64,000 nucleotides of DNA, from NCBI GenBank assembly GCA_907165275.2, contig OU015650.1, positions 5,362,001 to 5,426,000 on the forward strand, in the 5' to 3' direction. This DNA is from Zygaena filipendulae (taxonomy: Eukaryota; Arthropoda; Insecta; Lepidoptera; Zygaenidae). Shown here in pieces: positions 11,000 through 25,500 of the stretch (its first letter is position 1; the number at the start of each line of letters is the position of its first letter). The notes beneath the pieces were generated by a model. That model did not search any database. It had not been told where the DNA came from and saw only the letters and a program-made list of their open reading frames with translations. The position numbers and the translations under genes were made by a program.

Positions 11000-13532
11000 T
11001 ATTAGACAAATGAGTGATATTATTTACTAAGTACTAAAGGCATAACTTAATTTTTCGTACATATAACTAGCTGTGTCCCGCGATTTCAGCTGCGTTAATT
11101 TCAGGAAAAAACCTATTGAAATACATTATATTATATACCATTACTAGGTACATGATTTTTGAGTAATTTTAACTGTTTACGCAGCGTACGTAACGGACGC
11201 TCTCACAAGTAATATTTTTTGCCGCTTTTGAAACATTTTTCATTGATGAACCGCGTAGCGTGATGTTTATAATATAGCCTTCCTCGATAAATGGACACAA
11301 AAAAAACCAATTCAAACCAGTAGGCAGATCCTGAGATTAGCGCGTTCCACTGAACCAACCAACTCTCACCAAACCAACACTCTTCAAATTTAAAATAATA
11401 GTATAGATTAAAACAAAGTTTGACATGACAAAATCAACATGTATGCGATACCTAGTCCTGATTACCACCTGCTATGACTTGCAAATTGGGACAATTTTAT
11501 CGGCCGGGACACTGAGACATCACTCTGCAAACCGGGAGACCCGGTGTACCGGCACGTATCGCAACCTATACTATGTATAAGGAGATCCTTATCGAGGCGA
11601 GTGGTACGGTTTCACGTTTTTCGTAGGCATTTCATTGAAGTATCATGAAAACGAATAGTTTTGTGTTAGTTGAATATAATGTCACGCAATGTTCTTTTAA
11701 TACATAGAATGTCATTGACGTCACGTAATTCGTTATAGCTCATTTAAAACAGGACGAAATCAAAAATGTTTTTTTTTTTTGGAACCTGCACTGGCATCGA
11801 ACCCCTGAGGACTTTCATTTACATTCCTTACTTAAGCCGACAGAAAGTGCAATTTACCCTTCACGGAAAGTAACTTTTTTCTGCTAATCTAACCTAAAAC
11901 CCAGGTTTTATACAAAGAATCTGCTGAATTCTTTAGGTCGTTGCCTTAGCCAGTTCCGAATTGTTTTTTGTGTGATCTGTGATTTTTACCGTTTATTTAT
12001 AATAATATAAGACGTATTGTGAGAAAATGTTTTTTTTTTTTTTCAATTTATCTGAGAAAATGTTCGATTAAGTTTAAAGGAAAAATAAGTAGGTATATTA
12101 ACACATTTTACATATATATTTTATTAGGATTACTGATATTATTTACAGAATAATTTGAATGACCACACTTATTGAGCTACAGCCGTATTGTATGAAATGT
12201 GCAATAGAGTAGCAATTTCATTACAGTTTTTATGTTAAATATAATAATTATCAGAGGTTGGCAGGATTTGCTTGACAAAGTCTCGATTTCCAAATATATA
12301 AGCGATAAAATACTACAATATTCTTTTTAGTATATGGTAAAATATAATAATATGTTGAACAAACATAACTTTTTATATAAACTTATTAATTTTCTTTTTC
12401 TAGAATTTTACTTTTATTTTAATACTTATAGTTGAAACATTTTTTTATATTTATTGAAAAAAACACTTCATAAAACTCAAGCAACAAACAACGTATATAT
12501 TGTGCATTTATGTACCAGAAATTTTAATTTCCAAATCGTAAATTTCACTACAGTTGGCACATAAAGTTACAGCAGATGGAGGAATTAGCCTACATTCACT
12601 AATAAATATTTTGTTTCCTTACACTATTTTATATACACATTTAAAACATAAATAAGTATTACAAATGTCTTTTAGTAGGATACTTTTTTAAGTAGATAAA
12701 AATATATAGATATAAATACTTTCATGCATTTTAAAATAAGAAAATTAACAAAAAAACACCTCACTCTAAAACATGAGCTTTCATACTTCATTAGTTTATT
12801 AAAACGCTTAGAAAAAGACGTCAAAATTGCAAAAGCGTGGTGTATTTTCTTATATAAAAGTGAAATATAAAAAAAAAATGTAAACCTCACAAAAACAATG
12901 CTCCAGGCATTCGAATTTATTCGATATCAGGTATTTAACTATATTCGAATCTCCAATTTTATTCACAGTCTAGAGACAAAATTATAACTACATTAAGTCC
13001 ATAGTACATCCATTAAATTTTAATAATCATGTTAAATTATAAATAAAAACTTTCACCGATTAGATTCATTGCTACAACCTCTACAATCCACAATTAAAAA
13101 TGATCAGGAACTCATACACCCTTTCATAACCTTCTGTTAACTACTATCTAAGTATCGATGTATAATTTTCTCCCTAAAGTGTAGGTAAGTGTATGTATCT
13201 TTAGTATGTTGCGTTAAATTGTCTCTGTTGTTTGGAATTTAAACGCAGTTTTGTTACACTCTGCCACCTTTACAGCATGGGTTTGGCTTTTTTTAAATGA
13301 TTTTAAGTAAAAGAAAATATTTTTTGAGATCCCCTTTACAACACACGATGCATGGCATCAAAGAAATCCATGATGTTTTCTGTGCTTCATCCTCACACAC
13401 TGCACTAGTACTAAGTAGTTGATATTTTCACTTTTTTAACTACATTTCACGTTCACTAGCAAATTATCACATCTCCTTCTCTTTCTTTTCACATTTAACG
13501 ACATACTAATGTATTTACTGCCAGTATGTGCA
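11000..13532 (-). other. Presumed LpR 3' UTR and convergent 3' intergenic region
   Basis: AT-rich sequence without exons between the LpR stop and the QTRT2 stop. On the - strand several AATAAA hexamers are present (for example at 12963-12958, 12800-12795, 12455-12450, 12418-12413 and 12125-12120), so the poly(A) site cannot be chosen by eye. Near 11065-11160 there is a short fragment of the GCGGTTTCA-type dispersed repeat, and at 11697-11719 a 23-nt word shared with 15908-15930. Confidence 0.45.
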
Positions 13533-13577
13533 CTATACAAAGTCATTTGTGCCAGGTGTATTGAGAGGTTCTTGGGC
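13533..13577 (-). CDS. LpR: LpR coding exon 16 (C-terminus)
   Basis: Acceptor GTTTTTTCCAG. Encodes [14 protein letters not shown] and TAG (13535-13533). This short C-terminus agrees with what I recall of silkworm LpR, which supports both the splice and the gene identity. Confidence 0.9.
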   Translation of the reverse strand, partial: AQEPLNTPGTNDFV

Positions 13578-16500
13578 CTGGAAAAAACAAAAAACATTAA
13601 ATTTTAGACAGGAACTCAACATCTATCTTACATCAACACAACACTTTGTGATGGTCTTCCAACTTTAAATTTTAGTAAACTACAAACCAGAGACTTATAG
13701 GTTCGTATTTTAAGGCTATTCAAGCTGGATATTTCGAACGGTGGCACACTTGGAAGATTATCAACCTACTTTAAACAGCTAACAATTGATTTGCAAAGGG
13801 CTACAAATTCGAAAACCATTGGCTGATTTGTTTAAACTATATCCTAAACATAATCTAAAAAAAACAATATTTAGTCGTAATGTAGCCGCTTTTTGAATTA
13901 AACTAGCGATCCTTGATTACGCTCCTGATCATCTCGTGAGTCAAAAATCGTTAGGTACGTACTAGAAACTAAATTACTTGATTCTTAATTTAAATGCAAA
14001 TGAAAACTTGAAATACACTAAAAAACTAAATTCATCTGCCATACATCAAACTTACCGAGGTATTAACCGTCTCATGTTTAGGCATGAAAAACAAAAAATA
14101 CTTGGCAGTAAATGGTTAATAAAAACACTACTCATAGTTAAGCGAATAGGCAAAATACAAAAAAAATACACTCGCTAATTTTTCAAACAGACTATTTACA
14201 CCATTTTACACCTACCATTTAGAACCATTAATTTGGCAACTATTCTTTTAATACTGATGCGGTAAAAATGTTGGCACAATTTAATTGCCATTAGTACTTA
14301 TGATATAACTAAACCTACACAAAAAATATTATCTACGAATAAGTACCTTAAAACACCTTATTAGCGAACATACTTTAAACTATAAATTAATTTTAAAATG
14401 TCTTAGGCAGACCTTAACAATATAGGTTGAACCTTGATATTTACAAATAATTTTGGCTACGCTTCCATGGGGTCTTAATTCATTGTAAATATGTACTAAA
14501 AATTGAGGAACAGTAATATAAAATAAAATTGTAGTAAAATCATTATTACGATAGAATTATGCTGTAAAAATATTATGAAAGTTAATTTCTATTTAGATTC
14601 GAAAACCTATAAAAACATTCACTTACACTAATTGGCTTCTTTGGGAGGGCAGTTTGTGGGTAGTTTTAGGCTTATCTTAGGCTGTTTTGTATGTTTAGCG
14701 TACACTCCATGGCGGTGAGCGCTCTTACCTCTTCGCCGACGGTGCTTGGGTATAACTTGCCGCCCGGAGCGTAGCCATTCTTCTGTGCCGATTCGAGCGC
14801 GAACTGATCCTCCGTCGTCTTGCGGTATACGGGGTTGTCAAAGTTCATTGAAGTAACGTTGCGGTGCAGGTAATGCCGGTATATAACATACGCAATCTGC
14901 AAACAGAGAATAAAACCATTAGTTATATAAGAGATTTTTATATGTTAATACTTCTTTATTTCCTCGCAGACGTATTGAACGCGTGAGCATTATTCATTAT
15001 ACTCTTGCTTTCATATGCATAAGTAGGTACTCAAACGAAATAAAAAGTAGGTATTACTGAAATCCACTCGACCACTAAGCTTACGTACTTCTTTGGGTTG
15101 TACGATTTGTTTTCATAAAGTATTATTTTCTCTATCAAATTAAGGGTCTAATTAAGAATTTCCTTATAGTGAAAAAAAAAAATATAATGAATGCAAACTG
15201 CACATTTAATACCATCACCCTCAATCTTCTACCGTATATAATAATTAATAAGCCACTTAATGACATCCAGTTATTGTGACAATGAGATATATATTATAAA
15301 TAACATAAACAAAGCAAAATAAATAAAGAAGATAGGTAATACAAATGTTCGCTGGATACTGTCACAGAGCACACCTGCCTCTGACAGCTGCGACTGTACA
15401 ATAGTGTGTATTTATATATGTACAATACAGCTGCTTAATTTAACTCACTTTTTAAACAAAATTACTTGTTTCGTGGAGCACCTTAGATAGTAATTATAAA
15501 AATAACATTGGGCATATCATTACACTACACGTCACTTATAGACAAGACGCCTATAAGTGACGGGGCGTGGGTGATTTCCTGTAATTAAAAGGCATAGGCA
15601 TTGAACCGCAGAAGCGCACACGCAGTCATGGAATTTCAAGTGTGGTGAAAACAGCTTTGTATCTTGGAGCAAACGTAATGTCGCGCCGTTCCACGCGCCA
15701 ATTTTTAATACAACTAACGCTAACTAACGTTCTATATTATGTCTCTATCTCTAAGCTTAAACCTAAAGTTCACTACGACCCTAACACATCGTATTACGAT
15801 AATAAATACATCACAAAAATTTATTTTATTTACCCTGTATCCAAAGAAGTTTCAACTAATAAAAAAAAAATTGACTATCTAGAGTCTAAGACTCTAGAGC
15901 AATGAAATTTAATACATAGAATGTCATTGATCTAGAACCTTTGAGATTATGTTACAGGCACGCAAGTTGTGGACAAAGAACGTTGTGGATCATAGTAAGT
16001 AGATCTCCCATTGTACAAAACCCAAACAAATCGACGTCAAGTGAAACCGGTACAATATGCTGGTGCAGTGATTAACGTAAATAATCACTATATGCCAATT
16101 AAGACCAATTATTAATTACCATCACACTGATGTAATCAATTATATTCGTACTAACTGTTCCCGCGGTTTCTTCTGCGTTAATTTCGGAGATAAAAGTACT
16201 ACCATATATTTTTTCTGTACCTACCCCTTGACAACGATGTAGTATGCAAAATTTAATGTAGTTTCATCCGCGTTAATTTCGGAGTTCCCGTGGGAATTCC
16301 CTATGTGCCCCTGTATAAAATGTATAAACGTGTATGCAAAATTTCATGATGGTCGGTTGAGCCGTTAAGGCGCAAAAGCGTAACAAACAAACTCACTATC
16401 GCATTTATTATTAAGGATTCTATACTTATGGTCGAGAAATATCTCTTTTCCAGTAACTTCCTATCTAACCTCACTTAGAGTACGTATTAGTTAGGTAATA

Positions 16501-19500
16501 AACAGATATCGGTGAGATATCAATCCAATATCTAATACATACTATTTATTTAATCTCGTGATTAGTTTACACGTGACTAACCGCCGCACTCAGAGTCGAC
16601 TTTGATGATTACTTAGTTAAGTATAGATTTTTAAAACAAAACTGCCGCAATCAGACAAGTTTAATAAATTAATGTTAATTGGCATTTAACTAATTAAGTT
16701 ACATCTCATTAAATGCCAATTAACATAAATTTACTGAACGTCTCTGATTGCGGCAGTTTTGTTTTAAAAATCTACACTTAACTAAGTAATCATTAAAGTC
16801 GACTCTGAGTGCGGCGGTAAGATGCACTACGTATCCGTAATTTTTATCTCTTATACTCAAACTAGCAATTCCCCCCGTAGTTTCACCCGCGTTAATTGTG
16901 GAATTATCTCGGGAATTCTGCATCGGAATGAAAAGGATCGTACCTACATTCAAACTTATGGACCCCTATTTTATATAGGAGCGTACCAAGTACTAGATAC
17001 TTCGGTATTTTTCAGTCTTTATTTTTAAAAATAAATGAGGTCTCAGGCCCCTATTTTTATAGAGCGTACCAAGTACTAGAAACTTAGGTGTTTTTCAGTC
17101 TTTATTTTTGAAAATAAATGAGGTCTCAGGTTCTGACGAGATGAGATACGGCGTTTGAATATCCTTACAAAACAAAGTCCTCCGCCGCCTTTGTCTGTCT
17201 GTCTGTTCGCGGTAAACTTAAAAACTACTTAATCATGCGGTTTATAGCAATAGACAAATTCGAGAGGAACGTTCAAACGTATCTAGTTTATCCTAAAATT
17301 GTCGCGGGAACTCCGACATTACTGCGGGTGAAACCGCGGGGGATAGGTAGTTCGAGTATAAAACACGCACGCTATCAATGAATTAATTCATAGGCAATAT
17401 TGTCTACGAATGCCTCGAGTGAACGTTAGAATAGAGTGATGTAATTTCCAAAATCCTTAGGAGGGTGAGACTATCTACTAATAATTACTATCAATACGAT
17501 TATGATTCTAGCGCAGTCCGAAAAGATAACAGCTATAGACGCTTATTAGATAACTCCATGGTTTATACGTATTTGGTTGGTTATAATACTTCCCCGCGGT
17601 AATTTCGGAGTTCTCGCAGGAATTCCGGGTTACAATATTGAATATAGCCTACCTATGACACTCACAAACAACGCGGCTTTCTACTGGTAAAATAATTTTC
17701 AAAATCGGTTCAGTAGATCCAGAGATTATTCCCCCCTAAAACGTCACAAACTCACAATTCACAAACTCATAAACTTCACCTCTCACCTTCACCTTCACAT
17801 ATTATATAGAAGTAGAGATTAGCGGTTCGCTCCGAGATTTCATACGCGAGCAACTCTGTAAAGTAGTCAGCGTATATTTTTTTAGAATAGGTACATTCGT
17901 TCCAAAGATATAGACTAAAGAAATGAATAGATTGAAACTAAAGAAAATTATATATTTGAGCTGCAGGCGTACTTAGGTAGGTATAATAAATAAAAACTAA
18001 TAAAAAAATACCTATGATAGGAACTATATTACGTATTCCGGATGAAAGATAACACGACTAACAAAATACCTACATCAACAGCCCAGCAACAAGTTGCCTT
18101 GTTGATACAGCAACGTATTAGTTTATTTAAAACTAACCGAGCCCCGCGGTTTCACTCGCGTGTTTGAGAATTCCTGCAGGAACTCCCAAAGTAGCCTAAT
18201 TTACTCCTTATAACATCAGCTAATTAGAAGTGAAAGTCCCGTCAAAATCGGTCCAACCGTTTCGGAGTTTCGGAATTCCCGTAGCAACTCCGAACTTCTT
18301 TTATTCTTCTTCTGACAGTAACAAACACACCAAAAAAAGAATTTGCGAAATAGTTTCAGCCGTTCACACGTGATGCCGTGACCAAGGGAAATAGGGATTC
18401 ATAATGTAGAACTACCTTAAAAGATGAGTTTCTCATAACACCGTGACCTCATTTCTTGGTAACATTAAAATAACAACACGTGAGACGGGACATGACTGTG
18501 GTATTGATGGACAATAGCAGCCACGTCGCGTACCTACAGACTGCAGTGTTGCCATCTCAGAAGTTAATCTATACCTAACATACATGCTCAGGAATGCACC
18601 TATTCATATAAAAGTACACGTAAGTTATTAAAATATTATTATGAGAGCGTTGAATAATCGATTCAAGCGTTCATTTTCTAGTCTAAAGTTTTAATCACAT
18701 TTGAGTTCACTTCGGACAATATTTATGAGCGTTTACATAAATAAATTGTTCGTAAGTTTTCTTGAAATGTCTATAGTTGCAGAGCCTAATACAGTTGAAA
18801 ATGCCCAGTTTAATTTACTTATTTTAAGCTTATTGTAATTTTATATATTTTTATTTTAATCGTTTATTTCAAGTGACATGTCATGTTTATTATTTTTCGC
18901 CAGCAAAGGAGTAGATTCGCTGTTTCCCGGTAGATTCATCCGCGTTCGGAAGTCCTTCAGGAAATTTTTGTTTCGGGTTAAAAATTATATGTTAATTTAG
19001 TTAATAATCTATACTATAATAAAAGAGTAGCATCCGTGATTCTGTACAATGAATATTTTTAAGAAAAATTGACAGGGGGCGATAAAAGAAGAGTGACCAA
19101 CCACAAAAAAAGAGTTTTTAAAATTCTTTTCTGTCTGTCTGTCTCTCTGTTCGCGATAATCTCCGAATCTACTGAGCGGAGTGTCAGCGGTTTTCACAGG
19201 TAGATTAAGCTTAGCCTGGAGCTACATATAGGCTTTGTTTCGTTCAAATCCGATGTCGGTAAAAAAAGTTGCTACATAAAAACATTTTACGCGAGTGAAA
19301 CCGCGGGCATAGCTAGTCTATCATAATCTAAAATAGAAATCCGTTCTTAGCTAACGTCTCCTACCTACGAACTGCCTGCCAGCTAGCTGCCTATCAGTTT
19401 CATAGGTCAAGTAGTTTTCGAGATTTCGTGTTCAGTCAGTGACTGAACTTTCGCGTGGTGATTTCGGTGTTCCTGTGAGAATTTCGAGAGGGAAAGTACC

Positions 19501-22500
19501 CGTGAAAGAGTTTTCAAAATAGGTTTAGTAGATCCAGAGATTACCAAACTCACTAAAATGTTTGTGTACGCGTACGTATAAATATAGATGTGACGTAGTG
19601 TAGAAAGTATTAATTAATTATAAGTGCCTTCTATGAGGGCGGAAAATAATAATTATAACAGTTACCTTCTTCATTCACATACTTTAACTTTTAACGTACT
19701 TAACGTTCAGAAATAACCGGCAGGTTTTTCCGTAAAAAACCTTTTTTTACCAATAAATAACGATAATCGCAGTCGTAATCATGCTAAGGCAGTTTAGATA
19801 TACTTACAATAAAAAACATTTGTAAACAGTGTGAATAAATGATTTGAGGTGTTTTTAGAGTTTAGAAAATTTCAGAAAGGATCACCCATTATGTATAATA
19901 TACGACAGTAAATCATACATAATAAACTCTGGATACAAAGTACCTGCGTATAAAGTGCCAAAAAACTTGAAAGACAAAAACATTAATTGTAGGTACATAC
20001 GATATTAAACGCACAATTAAAACTCGAACTTTTAATTTAGTTTGATGTAACTACTAAACTCGCTCTAGCATACCTGGGTACACCGATATAATTACATAAT
20101 TATACGATACTACGATCATAGTGATTAAATATCTCTTACCAATGCAGCAGTTATCAGGACTACGAAGATGACAGCTATCACAATGCCAGCAATCACACCA
20201 GCACTGAGGCCGCTTCCCGAGATACCAGGCTCCACAAGTTTCGGCGTCTCTGGTGTGCCTTTAATTGAAAAATTGACAGAAATCAAATTTACGAACACAA
20301 GTTTTTTGAACGTTAACATTTTTTGTTTTTTTTTTTGATCCAGGCAATTTGGTAGGCGAACGGATTAAATCTCGACAAATTGGATTTTAAACTTTGATCG
20401 TCCCAATCGAGCTTAATTTAGAGATTTACTTAGTTTAACTTAATTATCTTTAGACGATCTTGAATTAATCAAGATAAATTATAATTTGTGGACGATCTGA
20501 TTTTACAAAACAATTTTGTGTGAATATAATTTAACGCCTTGATCAAAAAACATAACTGCCAGGTATATAACACACAAGAAATAAAACAATGTCATATATT
20601 AGTGAAAGCTTGGTTATCCACTTGGTTATTTACAATAAGTTATGAAGAAGCATAAAGGACGGCGTCTACTTAAAACAGAACCACCACCCAAGAAAAAAAG
20701 CTGCTGTTAGGATTAATCACGAAAAAAAAAAAACTATTAACTTTACACAAAACCTATGTTTCCTTTTAGATTTTCTATACCTATTTGGTATTCAGAACAA
20801 GCAGTCACTTCCAATATTATAAGTAGGTATTGTCATTACTAAAATAGGTAGGCACTTGTAGTTGAAGTTAAGTTTTATTGGGCTGCAAAACACCCAAACA
20901 CATAGCATAAAATTAACAGAAAAATAAGTACCTACCTACCTAAGATGTAATTGGGAATGCATACTTAGTCATACCTATTGTTGTTAATATCAAGTTTAAT
21001 GTCAAAACCGTTTAGTATTATGTAGATATCCAAAATCGTACTCAAGTAGCTATGGGTTCATAAAGTCACACTAAAATTAATATTGACTTTTGACACTGTT
21101 TGCTTTGACGCCATTCAAACGTAATACGCAAAACCTGACACAGCAAAACCGTAAAACAATTTTAGTATACACACGTTTAAAAACTGGTTTGCATACACCT
21201 CAATTGAACACTGCAGGTTGCATAGGTATATACCTGCCTATAGTATAATTATGTACTTATTGTTTTTACGGACTCTAATAAAGGTAAATATACCCATCAT
21301 AAAATAAGTAACGAATCATACGCAATCACAAAAATATGGCGCAAAAACTACATACTTGGCTTATCCTTGAATTTACCTCACTATTAACTAGGCAAGCACT
21401 ACCACAATAATTATTAGGGTGGATGGCTCAGCTGGTGGATGGTCTAACGGCCGCACTCAGGGTCGTTTTAAAGATTACCTAATTTTTTTTCTTAAATAAA
21501 GATTTATAAAACAAAATTACCGCAATCAGAGACGTTGATTAAATTAATGTAGGTAGGTAATTGCCATTTATCAAAATTTTACTTAATTAGTTAAATGCAA
21601 ATTAACATTAATTGAATGAACGTCTCTGATTGCGAGTTTTGTTTTAAAAATCTTTACTTATTATTAAGTAATCATTAAAACTACCCTGAGTGCGGAGGTA
21701 AAACGAATTTTCAATTTCCATATTATTGTAAACTTAGGAGAATCGAAGACAATGATGGCAGTGTTAATAGTAGATTATACACCAAGGGGATAAAGCACTG
21801 TTTTATGTCACGGGCGCTACATTGAATCCTGAACATAACAAAGGACTCCAAATTTAACTCCCGAGCGCAGCGAGGGTGTTATAAGTTAATTCCCGACCAA
21901 AGGGAGGGAATTAAGATTGAGTCCTGAGTGCAGTGAGGGATTCAAGCGCCCAAGAAAAAAACAGTTTTATCCCTGTGGTGTATACTCTACTTTTCTCACA
22001 TAATGCGAGACAATAAAAAACCAGGCTTAGTAGATCCTATATAGCCACTTCTTTCAGCTGGCGTGGCCTATTCGATTTGACAAACAAATGAAGTTCGTCT
22101 CACTGCGAATCTAGTGGGCCACGGCTTCGGTCTTCGAAAATCGAGTTGGCCGCGCCCGCTGAGAACACATTCTGTTTAGCGAAATGAGACGTTATGGACA
22201 TAGCAATAAGAATTATGAAAGTGAAAATCACATTATTGACCAGCGGGTTATAATGAAATTCAATAGAACATTATAACCCGGCTAAAGCCAAGAGATATAA
22301 TGTCTTGCTTTCGGTAAGGTTTACATGACATATAATTCGGCATTGTCGAGCATGTGGTGTGAAAAATATATTATTTCGCCTTTTGTTTTTAAATAATCAA
22401 ATAATTTAAAAATACATTAAGTTAGGTATCAAACTCGATAACTTTTTGAATAACCTTTTTTCTTTTCGAAAACTATAATCCTTACTACACTTGTCTTTTA

Positions 22501-25500
22501 GTTAATATTATAAATGCGAAAGTGAGTTTGTTTGTTTGTTATAATATACGCTCAACCGATCATCATGAAATTTTGCATGCACGTTGTCAGGGGTACAGAC
22601 AAGGGCATAGGGTACCTTTTATTTCGGAATTCCCGCGGTAACTCCGAAATTACGGCGGATGAAACAGCGGGGGACAGCTAGTAGATAATATAATGTAAAA
22701 TTGGGTACTAAGGTGAATAATATTATATTTTGCTGGTTTTTAGTAGAAAAGAGACTGAATTCATCAAGTACTTAACAAAGGAAGCTGTATTGTTTGGGAT
22801 TTTTACATGATTTTATCATTTTCAACATCAGTTCACATCACAATGAAATGTTGTGTATTGTTAGTTAAATAGGTACCTACTACCTAGTTACGGAATCATC
22901 ACAGCTTTAGAATTGCTCTATAATGTCCAATAAAACAAACTTTTCCACTAAGCCAATAGAACTACGGGTTTGGTTGGATGAATTGAAATTGATTGATAGA
23001 AAAGAATATATATACCTACATAAAAAACTAAAGATATTTTTAGGTTTTGATTATACATAGATACATAATTACAATATTTTTAAGTAGAACCATTTTTAAA
23101 CAGTATTTTTTAAAACCACTGAAGTTAAAATATTTTATTATATAATATACAATAGTATTTTAGCTTTAATAATTACTAGGAAATGAACAATAAAACAACT
23201 GTAAAAAATATTTATGAACCTTGGTGAGTTGTAAATTAAATAAGTTTTCAAAGATTGCTTCTACAGTTTAGTTATGAGATTGAAGGGATTGTATAAAACA
23301 GGAACTTCCACAAAAGGCCAATGTGTATCCAAAATCAAAGACTTTAAAAATGAATGGGGGAAAAATCGATGGAACTTGTTCTCACTCGTGAATGGTGGCA
23401 TGGAGAGATCTACCTACATCATAAGTATTAGCATTGGTAATAACAGTCTCCATTTCTTATATCTCCTCTTCTTATATTTAATTCATAAATACATAGAGAT
23501 CATACATAATGCTAAAAATTGGATTCTAGTGCTAATACCAATTTTTTTACCAATCTCTAAAATTAGATTCTAGAATTTTTATTCTAATTTAGAATTTTGT
23601 ATTTATTGGCTATAGCTAACTTAAAATTACTATTATACCAACAATATTATAATTAGAAGGCATTTTGTTAGTAAGTAGCATGCACCCAAAACCAAATAAA
23701 TCTGTGTGTCTTCTTTGGTTTTATTTGCTGTCTTATAATTTATAGTATATTATTAGATTTTAATATTAGCATTAGTACTTTACCCGTATGACCCGTAGCA
23801 ATTGTAGTTTCATATGCAATTTTGTATGGATCTATCTTAGCGAAAAGTTCACTATTAAAAAAATTATAGCGAGATTCCACAGCAGCCTCTTCTGGAATGT
23901 TTGGTATTTTCGTTAAAGCAAGTTGATCATTCTTGAAAACATCACTGTATGGTTGTTTTGTTTCTATAAAATGGCGTTTCCAATTCTCCCAATAAGCTAA
24001 CATTGGCTCCGCTTCTTTATTAAATGGCGACTGTGTAGTGTCTTCTATGGGTTCCGTTGCTTCTTCACTATCAAATAAGGACTTCCAAGATTGCCAAGAG
24101 ATGTTTCTCAAGAGAAGGTGTATCCCTTCTCCAATTTTATCAACCATATGTGTGATACTGTTCGATAAAACAATTCACATAAAAAATGATAAATCATTGG
24201 TATCAATTTATGTTTGACATGCCCTGAAAATCAGTCAAATCCCACATTGAAGACACACAGATATGTTTCATCACAATTGTTAGTAAATAGCTGCTAGTGA
24301 TTATTAGACACCTTTAGAAATAAATAGATTAGACAGAATTTTCATATCACGCACGATGCAGATATTCAGAATTATGAATGGTTATTTACGTAATTCTTAT
24401 CAAATCTAGCACTGATTTTTATGCAAATAACCAAAAATTGTAATAGGTATTCTTTAATCCATAAAATCTTGTAAGTATTCCAAAGAATGTTCCATTAACC
24501 CATGAAATAAAGACTAATGAATACAATATCTCGCACACTTTTTTAAGTAGGTACGTGAGTTCCACTTTTGCTTCATCACAGCTTTAAATTCGAAACACTA
24601 GGACAGAAATCAAGCGAAGGTAGGAAAGGATTGCAAATTCGGCTTCAACGTTACCAAGTTACTTACTGGTTTGAGGTTTATTATCCTGAATTACTTTATT
24701 TTCGTTTGAACCATTGACCTTATGCACGTCCACGTCAGGTTTTATTGCATCTGTAGATTTTATTCAAACAATTTTTGTCAAGTTTGGATTTATAAAAACT
24801 AGTGAGGGTGTGACACTAAACTAAACAACAGAACTCATACATAATTTACGTGAATAAATAAAATAACTACAACTTCACGCAGCGCACCACACTCCGCGGC
24901 AAAGTGACAGCGACCGAAGGCCGATTGGCGAACGTAAAAACCGCAGTCCGCTTCTAGGCTCGCCAACGTTCCGTCAAATTTTTTACAGCGAGAGCGCGAT
25001 CCGGCTCACGCTCGACCAGGTATCAATTTTACCTTTGTAAAAATTAGTGAGTAACCTTCTGTATTTTTAAATCAAAATAGGCATTAGGCATACAAATTTA
25101 GTGTTTGGGTGCGACATAATATTATGTTTTAATTTTATGAAATAAAGGACATAAGATTTATAAAATACAAATATTATTTAATAAAAATCTGCGCAGAGGT
25201 TCAGGTTTTTACAGGTTATTTCACTTTTAAATAGTATACGTAGGTACGCACTTTTAACAATTCATAATTAATTAATTAACCATGGTGGATGTTACCGGTG
25301 ACCTTAAAAGGCTACACCTACGTACCAATGCTGCCAAATAGGTAAATAAGTACCTATTGTACATTAAACTGTGTATAGTAGGTATACACCCTAGATAAAT
25401 GAGCCGTCGGAGCGCAGCGGAGACCAATCATTTATCTAAATTCCAAGGTATACACAATTAAAAGTACTATATTTTGCTACCATTACCAAAAATACTGTCA

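Noticed and set aside
14672..14902. Reading this ORF as a separate small gene
   Set aside because: It is LpR exon 15 read into intron 15; the Met upstream lies in intron 14.
11697..15930. A 23-nt exact word shared by 11697-11719 and 15908-15930
   Set aside because: Flanks do not align, so it is too short to call a repeat without a genome search.
20125..20319. Reading the membrane-span ORF as a small membrane protein with its own Met
   Set aside because: The segment from 20258 fits LpR exon 14 in phase; the upstream Met lies in the intron.
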